From positions 13,374,696 through 13,438,695 of the forward strand of contig NW_025062477.1 of the NCBI RefSeq assembly GCF_000002995.4: a stretch of DNA of 64,000 nt. The letters are read 5' to 3'. A program made the translations under genes and the position numbers. Below are positions 43,302 through 61,163 of this stretch, in pieces. The notes beneath the pieces are model-generated. The model ran no database searches. It saw only the letters and a list, made by a program, of their open reading frames with translations, and had not been told where the DNA came from. Each line of letters begins with the position of its first letter. The first letter of the stretch is position 1. The DNA comes from Brugia malayi (lineage: Eukaryota > Nematoda > Chromadorea > Rhabditida > Onchocercidae).

Positions 43302-44489
43302 TAAAGATGAAATCTGTCAAAATTTCATGCCATTTTTAACCTGTTTGACGTTCTATAAAGTCTACTGCATATGTACTTATCATTCACTACATTATTTTAG
43401 CATGATTTAAATTCTTACCCACAGAATTGGTCTATCTTTGGATTCTATATATCAATAAAAAGTATTGAAGAAAAAAGCTGGATAAGGATATTTGATCCAA
43501 ATATGCAGTAAACAACTTTGATGTTGCAAGTTCTGGAATAAATGTGCTACATCTGTATTGGTTTTAATGTATTTAATGTAGAACTCATTGAAGTTAGATC
43601 AGTTTAGTCTCCATGCAAAATCAAGAAAATAAAAATTGCAGTCTTTAGCATGGACTTATCGACCGAGCTCAGCAAAAGTACAGTGAAAGGATGTTAGACA
43701 AAATACAATTATTTTTGTGCGGAGCTCGCTAGTACTATCTATTCTGCTTTTTACTTAAGCTCTTCTCAGCAAATTCCGAGCGTGTGATTCTTTTTAGCAA
43801 ACTTTAAAGTGGAGTATCAAGAAGCAGTGCATTTCTCGATATAATTGGACACCATGAACTATTCACAAATATTAGAGGAAAGTAATCTAATAATGGGTCT
43901 AGGTACGGCATCGGAAATTTAAGTGAAGCAGTCAATAAATGACAGCCCAGTTGCCAATCTTTTGATATCAAAACTGAAAAAGAACCGAAATGATTGAAGT
44001 GCAAACAGATTTGAGGACTACATCCAATAGCTACCAGTACTAAATAACATTAGTGAATACCGAATGTAAATAATTACATTGGTCATTGGTTATAATATGT
44101 GCAAAAGATCGCGCATGTAATTAGTACTAATAAAACGCAATGAAATGAAGACGGACAATAATTGAAAAGGGGCAAAAGTGGAAGTATCAAAACATCAAAT
44201 TATATTCGATAAATTAATGGTGTTGAAGTGATGCTGTGTAACCAGTGTCTTTTTATAACTACATATGATCTTACGCTAGTTATAAAATCCCCTACATGTA
44301 AAAAGTTCGTTTTCATTACATAATAAACATTATGAAAATTTCACTTTACAATACTAGCGACGCTTTTTTTGCCATTAAGTTTAAATCGGTACATTAAGTT
44401 CCATACTCCCTCACGGTATTCAAATATAAGATATCATTGTAAAGAGAGCTAAATTAAAATCATGAAATGAAAAGCATGAACAAGAAGAA
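43302..44489. other. 3' intergenic between convergent VAC14 and endophilin genes
   Basis: 1.2 kb with no coding exon that I can support. It should contain both 3' UTRs. Confidence 0.5.
43454..43459 (+). terminator. Polyadenylation signal for VAC14
   Basis: AATAAA about 150 nt after the VAC14 stop. Confidence 0.55.
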
Positions 44490-47400
44490 TTACAATGGTA
44501 CAAGTACGTGCACATAAGAGATCGGGAAGTAACCGGTTTTTCCTAGAAGTGAACCTTCATACCAGTTTTCGTCAATTTGTGAAATCAAATTAATAACGTC
44601 ACCTTCCTTAAAATCCAGTTCAGTTTCATTTTGTGCTTCGAAATCATATAAGGCTCGACAAGACGGCTTAACAGGTTGGGCAGAAGAGGATGGCGCATTC
44701 GGACCACCAAAACTAGCCGGTGAGCTGTGAACTTTTGCATTCAAACTCCAATCACCACTATCTGCTACCTGTTTTTGTGGATACATAGGAGGCGATACTG
44801 AAGGTGCTTGAAAGTTGGCGTTGTTGACTGATGTCGAATTTTCCGCATGCACTGGCGATCTGTAATACAACTCCGTCAATTAAAACGTCCTTTTACAGAA
44901 ATTGATGTGACGAAAAGTTTTTTAATTTAGAAATTTATCATGTGCAAAATATTTCACAATCAACTCAATATTATATCCTTATATCATCCACTGATGATTT
45001 TTAATAAGTCTCAGCTACTCTGCTCTCACACTACAATGAACTAAATGCAAGATACAACAGAAAACGTTACCAAGTACTCGTCACATTTTTCGAGTATTCA
45101 TGTCTTTTACCCAAAAATTCAAACATTTGAAAATTCAAACGTATAAAAAAAATTCAAACGAAAATTCAAAAAATTCAAACGAAAATTCAAACGTATAAAA
45201 CTTGCCGAGAATTAGGTAGTCTATCTGCTAAAACGGGCTTGATGACATGCTCCACACGTAGCCGAGTGCCTGCTTCTGCGACACTAAAATGTGTCATATT
45301 TTATGTCAACAATAATTTAATTGGAATAATTTATTGAACGAAATATCCATGCCGAAGTTGTGATATGAAGAAATACCGTTCATTTAGCTGTGTTTTCAAA
45401 TGTTCCAACACTTGCGTAGTTTGTCGATGAAAATCCAATTGTGCATCTATTAAAGCGCAAAGCTGAGTCACCTGTTCAACCTAAATCTGAGTACATACCA
45501 CATTTGGTCAAAAAACTATAAACAAATATATCTGTGATAGATTTTTTCCTTTCTTTACAATGAAAATTTCAAGAAGTAGAATCTCATAAAAATGAATTCT
45601 GCTGAAAATGTTTCCACATACATCATTGCTTAAAAGATTATACATTGCTTGTTCTGCTAACTGCTTCGACTCTTCTAATTTGTCTTCTGCTTGAATCAAT
45701 TCCTCATCTGAAAAATCAAAGATCTTAGTTGACAACCGTATTAAGTTGCTCACAGCAAATAATAACATGAAACGGTAGGACGCATCATATAGGCAGTACA
45801 AATACGCATTTATATAAGGTGTGTAGCTGGGCTGTTAAGAAAGATCTTATTAGTACCAAGCGGTGCCCTTTAGTTTTTTTCTTTAGTGTCTTTTTATCTT
45901 CATACGCCTTCCCATACTGTTGAATGTCACATCACAAAGTATGCAGATCAGAAGTAGAATCCTTGTATACATTTCGCATTAATGCTACTTTTATCATGTG
46001 AAGACATAATTACTTGTTCTTCTTTTAATTTCTAATATCAGTAGCAAATAATTCCCATTTAAATATTCGTTTCTACTAATATTCATTAAATTTGAGTTGA
46101 GTATTTTTTAGCAAATAATTAAATAATTAACCCCGTGTTTGTTTCCGCTTTTTGCAGTCGTAATCTAGGCGTCGACCCTTAAGTTTTGTTCGATGATGCT
46201 GGAACGATAATCTGATAAGAAGCGAGTGACTGAAAACTGCATTTTAAATTAGAATGAAAAACATCCCAAAAAACCAACAAACATACATTAACTTCTTTTA
46301 AGTCAGTCTGTTGTAGATGTGCTAATGGATCCAAAAAGTTATGCTTCACATTATCCTCCATTTGATATTTAATATCGGCTAGCTGACGATAAGCTTCCGA
46401 AGCATCGATCAAAGCTGAAATAACCATTACATCTACATCCAATGCTGTTCCATATTTTTGAATATCTGCTAGGAGGCCTTCGGTTGCGGATATGCTAGGC
46501 TTTCGATATTGCGCGCATTTTTGACAAAGCTCCCACTGTGGCTACTTGTTTGCTAACAACAAATTTTAAATGAAGAATAAAATTATGAATTTAAGGACGA
46601 ATGGAATTAAAATCCAATAATGGATGAAAAGTTGAGTATTACAAAAAATTTTTTCCTTTACCTGGATTGGGCTGCAATAGCAAACAGAAACTAACAAAAT
46701 AAAACCATAAAGTGGAATAAGCTCAATTCAAACCTTTTCCAAGATCCGAATCTACACCTAGTGCCGTTCCATATTTTTGCATAGTATCTGCTAGAAGGCC
46801 TTCGGTCTGAGGATATGGTTGGGCTTTTGATGTTCCGCGCACTTTTGACAAAGCTCCCATTGTGGCCATTTTTGCCCGGGTTGCTAACAACAAATTTTTA
46901 AATAAGAAATAAAATTATGACTATAAGGACCGATGAAATTAAAATTCAATGATGAGTGAAAAGTTGTGCATTACGAAAACTTTTTCCTTTTACCTGGATT
47001 GGGCTGCAATAGTTCGTGGGTTCCGGCAATTAACGCACTAATTAGTTCATATGTCAGATCCACTTTCTTAAAAAATGAAGCACCCAAATATTACGATTAA
47101 CAATTAACAGCTAAATTAATAACTAAAATAAATAATAACTACCATAATAAAAGGTCAAAATTCAAAATAATTTTGCTGCTAAAATAATGCTCGTTAATCA
47201 TTATCAAGTCAAGATTCAAAAGGATATCTATAACAAACCCGTTCCATTTCATTGTATTGCTCATCGAACTTCGTCGCTTCGGCAGCACCCATGGTTTCAC
47301 TGAGGTACTATACAAACAACAAATATACAAATGTATAACATTTAGTAATTACTATCAGGTTAAGGAATTTGCACAAAACCTTCATATAGTATCACGCTTG

Positions 47401-47716
47401 GCATCTTTATATAGTATCATGCTCGAGATTTATGAAAAAACCCCTAGAAATTACTGCCATTATTGTTACAACTGACATAGTTATGCAATTAATTATATTT
47501 GTAGTAAACATTATCGATAATATCAAATATACGGAAAATAACTTTTTTTTTTTCTTTTGCAGATCTATGTCTCATGCTAAGTGCTGCATACGGATAAGAA
47601 AAAAATTCAACTACAGCAAGCTGAATATGTACTGTTAAAAGGTTGAAAATATATTTTATTAAAAAATGTACCTGATTCGCTTTGTTTAATTGCTTTTTCA
47701 AACCAGAGAAAGACAT
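44490..47716 (-). CDS. unc-57: Endophilin A (N-BAR plus SH3), UNC-57/SH3GL homologue
   Basis: Endophilin A curves the neck of endocytic pits with its N-BAR domain and recruits synaptojanin and dynamin with its SH3 domain. Ten exons join in phase to about 394 residues: 47716-47672, 47307-47239, 47066-46994, 46883-46734, 46414-46287, 46198-46132, 45707-45622, 45480-45377, 45283-45202 and 44870-44490. The start [15 protein letters not shown] is the amphipathic H0 helix. BAR segments include [43 protein letters not shown] and LKGRRLDYD. The SH3 domain fills the last 56 residues ([39 protein letters not shown]). A Pro/Ser-rich linker of about 70 residues joins the two. The last exon's acceptor reads GACGGAG, chosen because the strong-looking TTACAG 10 nt further in breaks the frame. 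A decayed copy of exon 4 lies in the next intron. Confidence 0.92.
45119..45202. repeat. AT-rich short tandem repeats beside an endophilin splice donor
   Basis: Units of AAAATTCAAACG, some followed by TATAAAA, repeat about five times. They end in the donor of the endophilin exon ending at 45202. Confidence 0.75.
46441..46680 (-). pseudogene. Decayed tandem copy of endophilin exon 4 and its upstream intron
   Basis: This stretch lies inside the intron between endophilin exons 4 and 5. It parallels the functional segment 46758-47012 almost end to end: the last bases of exon 3 (GCAGCCCAATCCAG), the short intron, and exon 4. Compared with the working exon it has lost about 7 nt near its 5' side, gained a stop (TAG where the working copy reads CAA), and lost 3 more nt, so it cannot code in frame. 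The intron part has diverged at many sites, so the duplication is old. It is probably spliced out silently. Confidence 0.85.
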
Positions 47717-50571
47717 GTTGATTGCAGATTGTCGTTAATTTCAGGAACCGACAGTTTAAACCTAAATCATACAGAATGCCCGTTAATGAACATCATTTGC
47801 TATATAATACCTTTGCTTAGATGATCTAATATATTTCGTTACCGATAATACAAGTTAAAAAACAACCATTAAAAAAAATTAAAAAAGTAGCAATCGAAAT
47901 TAAGAAAAACAAGAAGGTATAGGTGAATTTTGCCACTGATGCAATAAAACATAACTAGTGATAAACATCACAGTTCGGTCCCATATTCCTGAACACATTA
48001 TCAAGAATGCAACAATTTTTAATGATAAAAAGATTCTTCTTTAAATCTTACGCCTAACATTCACAAATTCTAGTTTTTTTCTGTTGTCAAGAAAATGAGT
48101 GTTTAGCTTGATAATGTTTTTAAAGTTTCCTACAATGACATATAAATCTGCTACTATATGAACTTTGGCTTTTCACTGAAGGTGAGATTTTTAAAATACT
48201 GAAGAAAAGCTTAGCAAATATTTATATCTGCTATTATTCATTGTCGGTGAAAAATGAAATCTTGAATTTTTATAACACACCATGAAACAATCATTAATTC
48301 CACCAATTTCTTGTCAAATGAATGTGCTATATTTAGAAAGCAGCTACTCGATTATATTGAGTGTATGGTTGTGGTACTGAAGCCGAAGCATCTTACTGGT
48401 AAGGCTGGTCTAGGAATGAAATCGAGATAAGCATATCTGGAGCAGAGCTAACATAGAAAGCTTTAGCAGATAAATATGGGTGTCAAGGTTAACTGTGTAC
48501 TTGCACATTAATTCTAAATGTAAGCAAGTTCTATGTCTAGGTTCATGACAGTGTATATAATCTAGTCATGAGCGCCATAAGATCTCTCCAACTAGTTAGT
48601 TACCATGTAGTAAAAGATTATCGCAATGAGAGATACGTATATCCGATCAACATATGAATAAATATAGCGGAGAATTTGTCGATCTGTTGCAAATTGCAGC
48701 AGCGCTTCTCTCAGCGAATATCAGCCAGCTTCATAGCATGGCGAGAAATCCTAAAGATGAATGAAATGAAAGAAGTGAACAGAAGAGAATGCTTGTAAGT
48801 ATTACTAAAGATAATAGACAATATGAACAGAAATCAGTGGCATGTTTAATTCTTTTGAATGATTTCTACTGTTTATTTTAAACGGAGAGTTTATGCTCGA
48901 AAGGTTCACCATTTATGAGAGGACATTATAACGCAAAAAAAGAGAAAATAATAATGTAATGAATAAAGAAAAAAATTGATGTAAGATACGATGCAAAGTT
49001 GTCTCAATAGTAAAAATGATCTCCAAATTTAAATTAATCACATTTACTAATTATTTCACCGAAAGTAGAGTCCAAGTCCAGGAGTACGAAGAATCTAAAG
49101 AGTGTAAAAATATCTAGAATAAAATGAGAACTGAGCTGCATTGCCTTTGCAATACTATCTGTACTTCAAAATGGGAAATACAAATTCAGAAAATATAACT
49201 TGATAACTTTGATTCTTGACAATTCTTCAAAGATTTCTAATGAATTCCTCATACTTTAGCTTACAATTAATTAACTTATTTTTCTGACTAAATATGCATG
49301 ATTTGCTGAACCACTAATAAATGTCTCTCATCTTCTTGCCATTAAAATGATCCCTTAATCTATCATACTGTACTTTCTTTATTGGAAGGTTCCTTGATGA
49401 TACACAAACACAAACACAAACACACACACACACAATAAATTTAATAAAACTCTTATTATAAATATGTAAAGATCAAACTGTCGTCTAAATACACATAGGA
49501 TAATCAATTAAAGAAATGAAACAGTGTGATTATGCATGACGACATATAAATACGACTGAAATCATGACAAACAGGCCTAAGCCATTTTAGAAAAAGCAAT
49601 GAACGGCCTAGAGTTCGAGGAGTAATCTATAAGCTGAGCCTTCCTCTATCTATCTCTGCCACTCACATGTGTGTTTGTGCACTAGGCACGGAGAAAATCT
49701 ATATCCCACTTTCATCAGGAACTAACTCATTGATCGAATTCCTTACCACTTCAAAAATGCATCGAGTGCATTGTAACGAACTGATATCTCATCAAAGCTC
49801 ATCAGTTATCGCAATCACGGAAATCAAAGTTTCAAAGTTACCCTCAAGTTATTATATCATGCAAAAAGCATCTTAATAAGACGTAGGTTCCGCTAAATTC
49901 ATCCTAAAATGCCTCATATAGCAGCTACTTTTAAAGCTCAAAAAAAAATGAATGATGGGAATTCATCCACGTCCTCCCATCTATCAAAAATTTTTGTAAC
50001 AAGATGAAATCATGGCACCATTAATCGTCATATTAAAGCAAAAAAAATTATTCACTCCAGAAATATGCAATTCCAAAAGTAGTGACGCAATTTTAGGAAA
50101 TATCCAACAAAGGATGATCATTCCAGTAACAATTTCACAACCGTCACACTTTCAAGACATGATCAGAATAAAACTATATGAAATCATCAAAGCGCTCAGT
50201 CGAATCCAATTGCATGACCAATTTAAATCCTTATAATCAGAAAACTTCATATAAACAAATCCCTAATATGTTCTGTTATGAAATTTTATGAGAAAAACAG
50301 GAAATAAATAGTGACCACGGGGAAATGACGAAGGTATCTACTCAATAATTTTTAGCAATAAAACTTAATGGATAAACCAGAACCAAAAAATTGAGACATT
50401 TAGAATATAATAAACGAAATTTAAAAATTGCAAATAAAACCACAAAATTCTAAATTTTGAAACACCTTCTACATTTTCCCAAAGTTCATTATTTAAGAAA
50501 CATTATTTAACATAGGTTAAATAATAAGTTAAAACATGAATTGTTCCTTGAAGAATGACAGGACAAAATTA
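47717..50571. other. Large intergenic region upstream of endophilin
   Basis: 2.85 kb with no recognisable exon. It includes a CA-rich run at about 49400-49434. It probably holds the endophilin promoter. The endophilin ATG has no acceptor directly before it, unlike most genes here. Confidence 0.45.
49400..49434. repeat. CA-rich microsatellite
   Basis: ACACAA units followed by a pure AC run. Confidence 0.8.
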
Positions 50572-50781
50572 CTAACGAGCAATTATTAACAGATACAATT
50601 CATCGCTTTGGATGATATCTAATGATTCCAGTTTTCTTTTCTTCCGAAAACAATAACTACCAAACAAAAAAAAAAGTGGAATTAAAAATACCAATCCCAG
50701 AACAAAGCAAAAATACTGAAATAAATAAAATTTCATGTAGTTACTGCACCAAGCTGTTCGTTTAAAGTTACATAACATCAT
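50572..50781 (-). CDS. Possible small single-pass membrane protein
   Basis: A 69-codon frame with an ATG start lies 340 nt downstream of the IDH3 alpha stop on the same strand. Its centre is a strong membrane segment (YFCFVLGLVFLIPLFFLFGSY) followed at once by a basic RKKRK stop-transfer patch and a short polar tail. I do not recognise the family. A consensus acceptor (tttatttcag) precedes the hydrophobic part, so this could instead be the last exon of a gene whose other exons I cannot see. It could also be chance in AT-rich DNA, where Phe/Leu-rich frames are common. Confidence 0.3.
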   Translation of the reverse strand: MMLCNFKRTAWCSNYMKFYLFQYFCFVLGLVFLIPLFFLFGSYCFRKKRKLESLDIIQSDELYLLIIAR

Positions 50782-51122
50782 AAAAATTTTAAGGAAACAT
50801 ACTGCACAAAGTCTTTAAATTACAATGACCGTTTCATATAGCAAGCTTAATGGTGAGATATGGCACGTTTAGACATGTAAATTATGAGAATTTGTAATCA
50901 TTAATTCATTAGCTATATTTTTTAACAAAATTTGTGTGTATGTAAAAAATAGCTTACAAACAAGACCAAACTAAAAAGAGGTAATGAAACTTTACACTAA
51001 AAAACCCTACGTCTAGTGGCTTTGAAAAACTACAAACTTAAATCTTACATTCTTGATATTGAAAACCTTTCTGAGAAAAAAATTTTCTGAAATTCAGTTC
51101 ATGGACTGGCAATTTCATAAGA

Positions 51123-53518
<2,396 letters not shown>

Positions 53519-54312
53519 ACTGAAAATGATCAATTCAGTCTCTGATCGGAAGGTACATCACTGATAAGAATTAACAAATCCCTTTAGTAATTAGTCAGTC
53601 AGCTAAGCATCCCAGCACCACCACAAAGCATTCAACTGATCACTAAACACACATATGCACACATATGCACACATACACACACATACACATACACACACAT
53701 ACACACACATACACATACACACACATACACATACACACAACAAATCGATCCGCCCCCTCACAGAGTTGTAATTGCATTGCGTGCATTGTCACAGAAACAC
53801 GTCACGTGTCACGCACGGCATGTTCGCGATATTTTTTATTTCTATTAATGGTTTGAGTAAGTATGTCATAAATGTTCTTCATTGTAGCTTCTAAAAAAAT
53901 TTACCGATGGTGAAAGATTTTATACGACCTTCCAGTTGTTGTATACTCTTCCCGAGCACAATCAGACTGCCCCTCATTGTTGTAGATTCATGAGAGTCAT
54001 GAAAGGACTGTTAATATTTTCAGGTCTTATCAAAATGAATAAAAATTACTTAAAGAAATAAAACTAAATTCGAATAAGTGGTACTAATTGTATTATGATA
54101 GAAAATGTCCGTATTTCGTCTGTTGTAGTGGATAGATTTGTTCACTGACCTTTTTATTGTCGCATGAACAAGAGTAACTGAACTGTGAAGGTAAATTGTT
54201 TACTTATACTGAGTGACTGTTAGACTTAAAAATTAAAAGACTCGTAAATAATAGTTCTTTGAAAATTTCGACGTTTTTGATGTCATCTATTTTTCAATTG
54301 TTTTCAGGTGGA
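53519..54312. promoter_or_regulatory. Divergent region between IDH3A and the LysM gene, with ACAT microsatellite
   Basis: About 800 nt between start codons of genes pointing away from each other. A long ACACAT/ACAC repeat fills 53645-53738. Acceptors for both genes lie at its edges (53520-53521 minus, 54306-54307 plus). Confidence 0.5.
53645..53738. repeat. ACACAT/AC microsatellite, about 95 bp
   Basis: Alternating CACATACACA units with little interruption. It is the longest simple repeat in the window. Confidence 0.9.
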
Positions 54313-55543
54313 ATGATCAGTCCACGTGCTGTTGAAGGCAGCAGTACGGAGACGATAGAATTACGGTCGAGGAATGCTAATAAGAACAATGGAGAAAATC
54401 GAAATCGATGGGACAAGACAATGAATGGCAATAAAGTTAATTTTGACGACTCTTTTTTTATTTTTTGATTTCATTCATTTTGAACTGTGTATTGCATCAG
54501 CAACTTATTTTGGTTACAGATTATTATCGAGAAGAAATTAAGGCCAGGTGATAATTTAAACAAAATTGCCGTGCAGTATTCCGTTTCGGTATGTATTCAT
54601 TGTCTTGTAAGCAAATATGTTCATCTCTTAACACTGAACAATTTCATTTTGCTTAACTGTCTTACTGATCAACCAAATGAAATGGAATAATTCGCTTGTA
54701 GCTGTCGGACTTGAAAAGGGTCAACAACATCGTTTCTGAACAGGATATTTATGCTATGCCATTTGTCAAAATCCCAGTGAGCAAATTCCGAAAGGAACTG
54801 GATTTGGAACATGGAAGTCATTTATTAGGTAACAATAGCCGTGGCGAACTGATGGCGGAGGAAATGGCTGATGATAGGTTATTAAAAGCTGCTTTTTAAA
54901 TATCTTTCTGAAAAAACTGCATATTGAGAAGACATAAGTTTATATATACTCTTCTATTTTTTGTTCATTCTTATTTTTTCCATTTTGCAGGCCTCTTTTG
55001 AGTAGAAATGATTTATCTGATAAAAGGGTCGAGGAGTTGTTTGAGAAAACAGATGCTTATGTTGCACAAATACGGGATAATTTGTCAGTTGAAAATACGG
55101 ATGGTGCTGTTCATTTCGTAGATGCAAGATCTCCTGACACTACTTTTAAGGTGGTTATGACCATTTTTACATTTTTATGTGAGTGGTTTTTTTGGCAGTT
55201 GAATTCTGATAGTTATTTTGAAGCCATTTTTATATACTGACCAATAGGTTCACAGATTCCATGGCGGATCGCTTGCAAATTGTCTCATGTGTGTATCATA
55301 CTTTCAACTGCAACCTGCAACAATCTTTCGTCGTTAATGTATTTTCTTTTTTCTTTAAATGTGTTAAAATAAAGGTCTTAATGTAACATACTTTATGTAA
55401 AATCTATCAATTCGTTACAGGGACTTTGGTTCATTGTGGTATTCGTCATTTTCATATTCATCTTTGTACCGCTAATACTGACATTTGTGGAAGAAGAACG
55501 AAAGACTTCTCATGTTGCCAAGAAAAATTTTATCAAAAATTGA
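54313..55543 (+). CDS. LysM-domain single-pass membrane protein, LYSMD3/4 type
   Basis: Metazoan LYSMD3/4 proteins have a cytosol-facing LysM fold and one membrane span. LYSMD3 has been linked to Golgi and chitin sensing. Five exons join in phase to about 216 residues: 54313-54435, 54520-54588, 54702-54877, 54991-55150 and 55421-55543. The LysM domain (about 42-85) reads EKKLRPGDNLNKIAVQYSVS and LSDLKRVNNIVSEQDIYAM, ending in VKIPVSKF. A charged linker follows. The last exon gives one strong membrane helix (LWFIVVFVIFIFIFVPLILTF) and a short basic tail (KKNFIKN). An acceptor lies 5 nt before the ATG. I cannot decide between the LYSMD3 and LYSMD4 subtypes, and function in the worm is unknown to me. 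Confidence 0.9.
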
Positions 55544-56695
55544 TGACTGCAAGAGATCTTTCTGTGCGCTTTAGGTCTCTCATTTATCACTTTCCAGTTA
55601 TTCAAATGTGTCATTTCCGGTAAGATTAGGGATCTTTTTTCGTCATTATGGATGTAATATGGAGGACGGTTAATTATATACGTATTATATATATATATCA
55701 TGGCATCAGTTGAAAAGTTTTAGTTACAGTTTAAATCATATTAATTAATGTATCTGTGAATTTAGGGGTTTCTTTTCAAGGAATTTTCTTGTTTAAAATG
55801 TTTTTGTTATGTATAAGAATATTATTTCTGCTTAATGATTTTGATTTTGTATCGAATGTTTTCTCTGATACTATACAAATGATTCCATTTGTAAGACGTG
55901 ATGTGTTTTTCCGAGCGTTTTATATTCAGCACTATTTGATTTGACTACTTTTTTGATAAAAATTAAAATATTAGTTTGTTAGTCATGTTATCAGGTTGCT
56001 TCAGGTGCAGAGTTTGAATTATCTGTTCTATCCTGTATTATATTGTTTATTTATGATGCAAATTTTACATGCAGTAGAAGGCGAAATTTTGATGATAGGA
56101 ACTGCCATTTAACAAAGAGGGAACAACGACTGGGAGTACTTGATTTTACTTTAGTAGGAATAGCTGTTTAAAAGTTCACTTATTTTTCAAATTTTTCTTG
56201 AATTTTATTAAAACACTTTAATTTTCTAGAGAATTATCATACCAGTATATTGAATTCGTCTCAAACGGAGTGATATTTTATTGGGGTAGAATATTGCGGA
56301 CGAGCTCAGCGAAGGATCAGGCCTATAGTTCGTTTTATAATTTGTAATTTTCCCGAAAAATTTCCTTCACTTTTTTTCCTAAGGATTGTTATTCAACTGA
56401 CATTTTCATGGCAAAATAATATCAAAATAGCAAACAACAGTTATTATTTTTACTATGGAATAAGTTGTCTATGAGATAATCTCGTGTTGTCACTGCTGTT
56501 ATAGCTTGGGATGTTTAGTGATTAAAATCTGATTATAGTAAATAAAACATTTAGCTGTGAATCGTTGTCCCTCCTGTTTGAAAAATCTATGTTTTATGTT
56601 TTATTATGACATATCTCAGTGAGCTTTCCTTTGCGGAAGTAGCAGTTGCGATGCTCTCTGTTGATATGCTGATATAATGTAAACATTATAGAGAT
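55544..56695. other. Intergenic between LysM gene and Src gene
   Basis: 1.15 kb without a recognised exon. It contains the LysM 3' UTR and the Src 5' flank. A weak acceptor (attatag) lies 4 nt before the Src ATG. Confidence 0.5.
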
Positions 56696-59962
<3,267 letters not shown>

Positions 59963-61158
59963 TTTTCTAGTGGCATCCGGTTTCATATTGATAATTTCGT
60001 TCTTTCACTTCCTGCATTAAGAGCTTTAAATTATTGCTGTCATTTTCAAGACAACACTTTGATTTGTTGTCGCTGGTTCTTTTTCTCAAATTTCGCAGTG
60101 GAGGACAGCATTTCTCAAAGAATCAGTCAGATATAAACAGCGAAGAGTTTCTAAGAGTTTGTTTTTAGATCATTTCCATAAAATGTTCCAAATTATACTT
60201 TTTTTGTTCCTGTTTACAAAGCGCACTTTAGTTTATTTTTGATTTAATTTTTCTTTTATTGGGAATGTTTTACTTGTCTTTTGTGCTGACCTTTTTTTCT
60301 TAAATAGTTTTCTCCTTGCCTCCACGTAGTGTTAAAGTTTTAAATTTGAAATTAAAAAAATGCTGTGAATGCAATTTTTTGAATTTGGAGAAATCTTTCT
60401 TCCCCTTCTCTCTTCCTCTTTCTCCCTCTCTCTCTCTCTCCCTCTCTCTCTATGTGTATATATACATATTTGTATACCTCACAAAATCTTGCATGTTCAA
60501 GTCATGAAATCTAATTTGTTGTTCCTTGCTTTGATTTTTTGCATTGTTATAATTTCTTTTCCATTATTCTTATTTGATAAATATGTGATCTTGTTAGTTT
60601 CTTTTATTCAGTCTGTTAGGAAAGAAAATTGGCAAGTTGAAACTTTGAGATCATCCATTTATATATATTTATTTTTTAATACCATAGTATTACTTATTAA
60701 TTGCATTTACGAGAGTGTCTCTGCCAGTTTATTTTCTCACTTTGTTTAATTTTCTTATGCCACTTTCATCCATATTGATTTTTTTCATTATACGTTAATA
60801 CCTAAATTTGATCTATAAACTAAATGAACTGAATTGTCAGAATTTGCTACAATTATCAATCACATTCTCTGTGTTTTTGATGCAAATTGTTCCATTACCA
60901 GTAGCCTTTTATATACTGCTAGTTGTTTTTGTATACATTAATCAGTTTTTTGTCCGTTTAGCAAGAAACATTCACATATCAGTATATCAGTAAAATCTCG
61001 ATGTTTTGCATTTAGAAAAAAGACGGTATCGTTCGTACATACGTGATATTTTAGTGGACTGCCAACTTTTAAATTTCACTTTTCAAAAATATTCGGATGT
61101 CTGGAATTGCAGAAAAAGAAAATTTTTAATGCATAAATGTGCAGTATTCTTATTTCAG
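59963..61158. other. Intergenic between Src and CREB3-type genes
   Basis: 1.2 kb of T-rich 3' flank and intergenic sequence with a CT microsatellite at about 60407-60451. Open frames here are low-complexity (Phe, Leu, Ser) and not credible genes. Confidence 0.5.
60407..60451. repeat. CT dinucleotide microsatellite
   Basis: TCTCCCTCTC followed by a near-pure CT run. Confidence 0.85.
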
Positions 61159-61163
61159 GTGGG

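Noticed and set aside
53905..53977. Minus-strand frame starting MRGSLIVLGKSIQQLEG that ends in a donor with the same phase as IDH3A exon 1
   Set aside because: Splicing it to IDH3A exon 2 would drop both the mitochondrial presequence and the first conserved strand (VTLIP). It is probably chance, though an alternative 5' exon cannot be excluded.
60316..60993. Ser/Leu/Phe-rich frames over the CT repeat
   Set aside because: They are translations of simple sequence and 3' flank, not genes.
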